Assembly (NCBI GenBank): GCA_016777395.1
Contig: JADHRO010000119.1
Span: forward strand, 1 to 6,779
DNA: 6,779 nt
Origin: Chitinophagales bacterium
GTDB taxonomy: Bacteria; Bacteroidota; Bacteroidia; Chitinophagales; UBA8649
Reading direction: 5' to 3'
A model generated the notes under the pieces. The model searched no databases. It saw only the letters and a list, made by a program, of their open reading frames with translations, and was not told where the DNA came from. The translations under genes and the position numbers were made by a program. Positions 6,715 to 6,779 of this stretch are shown here, in pieces; positions within the stretch are counted from its first letter, which is position 1, and each line of letters starts with the position of its first letter.

Positions 6715-6742
6715 CAAATATACAAGACAACAGTCATATCAA
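6715..6742 (-). promoter_or_regulatory. Bacteroidota-type promoter of purT
   Basis: On the minus strand a TTG (6740-6742) is followed after 17 bases by TATATTTG (6715-6722), an exact TAnnTTTG -7 box. Spacing is within the range described for this phylum (roughly 17-23). The -7 box ends four bases before the A of the purT ATG, so the expected start of transcription falls at or within a base or two of the start codon, giving a leaderless or near-leaderless message. No Shine-Dalgarno-like purine run lies between. Confidence 0.6.
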
Positions 6743-6755
6743 AATGCTTTGATAT
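6736..6755. promoter_or_regulatory. 20-bp inverted repeat, candidate operator of purT
   Basis: The two 8-base arms ATATCAAA and TTTGATAT are perfectly complementary around a 4-base centre (GCAT on the minus strand). The right half covers the -33 TTG of the purT promoter, the classical place for a repressor site. The arm and spacer sizes suit a dimeric helix-turn-helix protein. Which regulator binds is not visible here. It also overlaps the alternative upstream ATG (6735-6737), which argues against that start if the site is real. Confidence 0.5.
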
Positions 6756-6779
6756 TAACGCTTGTGGAAACCAATTCAA

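Noticed and set aside
6711..6779. In-frame N-terminal extension of PurT to an ATG at 6735-6737 or a TTG at the window edge.
   Set aside because: The extension contains the promoter box and palindrome, and homologues in the phylum begin close to the LLLGSGELG motif. The E. coli protein does have an extension of the same length before this motif, so the alternative is not fully excluded.

Overview
The window is an ordinary housekeeping stretch of a low-GC member of the Bacteroidota, most likely a marine or soil Cytophagales-type bacterium. That placement rests on the protein families: a stand-alone MnmD, a DUF3098 protein between ftsX and uppP, an SCO/cytochrome c pair, PurT and a Zn-type TrhO. 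It also rests on promoter-like sites of the Bacteroidota form TAnnTTTG and on the lack of clear Shine-Dalgarno sites. Genus cannot be read from the sequence. All nine genes are complete; there is no mobile element, CRISPR array, tRNA, rRNA or recognisable riboswitch.

Layout. At the left edge mnmD (+, 12-671) makes the last methylation of mnm5(s2)U34 in tRNA. It faces a five-gene leftward run, in transcription order ftsX, DUF3098, uppP, sco, cytochrome c (3768 down to 754). Junctions are tight: a 10-nt gap, a 1-nt overlap, a 56-nt gap and an 11-nt overlap. The first three genes form an envelope module (FtsX division/hydrolase-control permease, small membrane protein, undecaprenyl-diphosphate recycling). 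The last two form a respiratory/copper module. ftsX is divergent from kdsC-like (+, 3890-4387), a C0-type HAD sugar-acid phosphatase. That gene converges with trhO (-, 4389-5420), a tRNA U34 hydroxylase, with one base between the stop codons. purT (-, 5541-6710), the formate-dependent GAR transformylase of purine synthesis, closes the window with its own promoter region inside the right edge.

No stretch over 300 bases lacks a gene; the longest gaps are 3769-3889 (121 bp) and 5421-5540 (120 bp). The most interesting non-coding signal is upstream of purT: an 8-bp-arm inverted repeat (6736-6755) lying over the -33 box of a good Bacteroidota promoter whose -7 box ends only four bases before the ATG. 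This suggests a repressed and nearly leaderless transcript. ftsX has a similar promoter-to-start arrangement. The most interesting protein signal is the kdsC-like phosphatase, whose motif II reads Ser-Ala-Ala where family members usually have Thr-Gly-Arg or Thr-Gly-Glu, so its substrate is uncertain. I see no evidence of a previously undescribed multi-gene system here.
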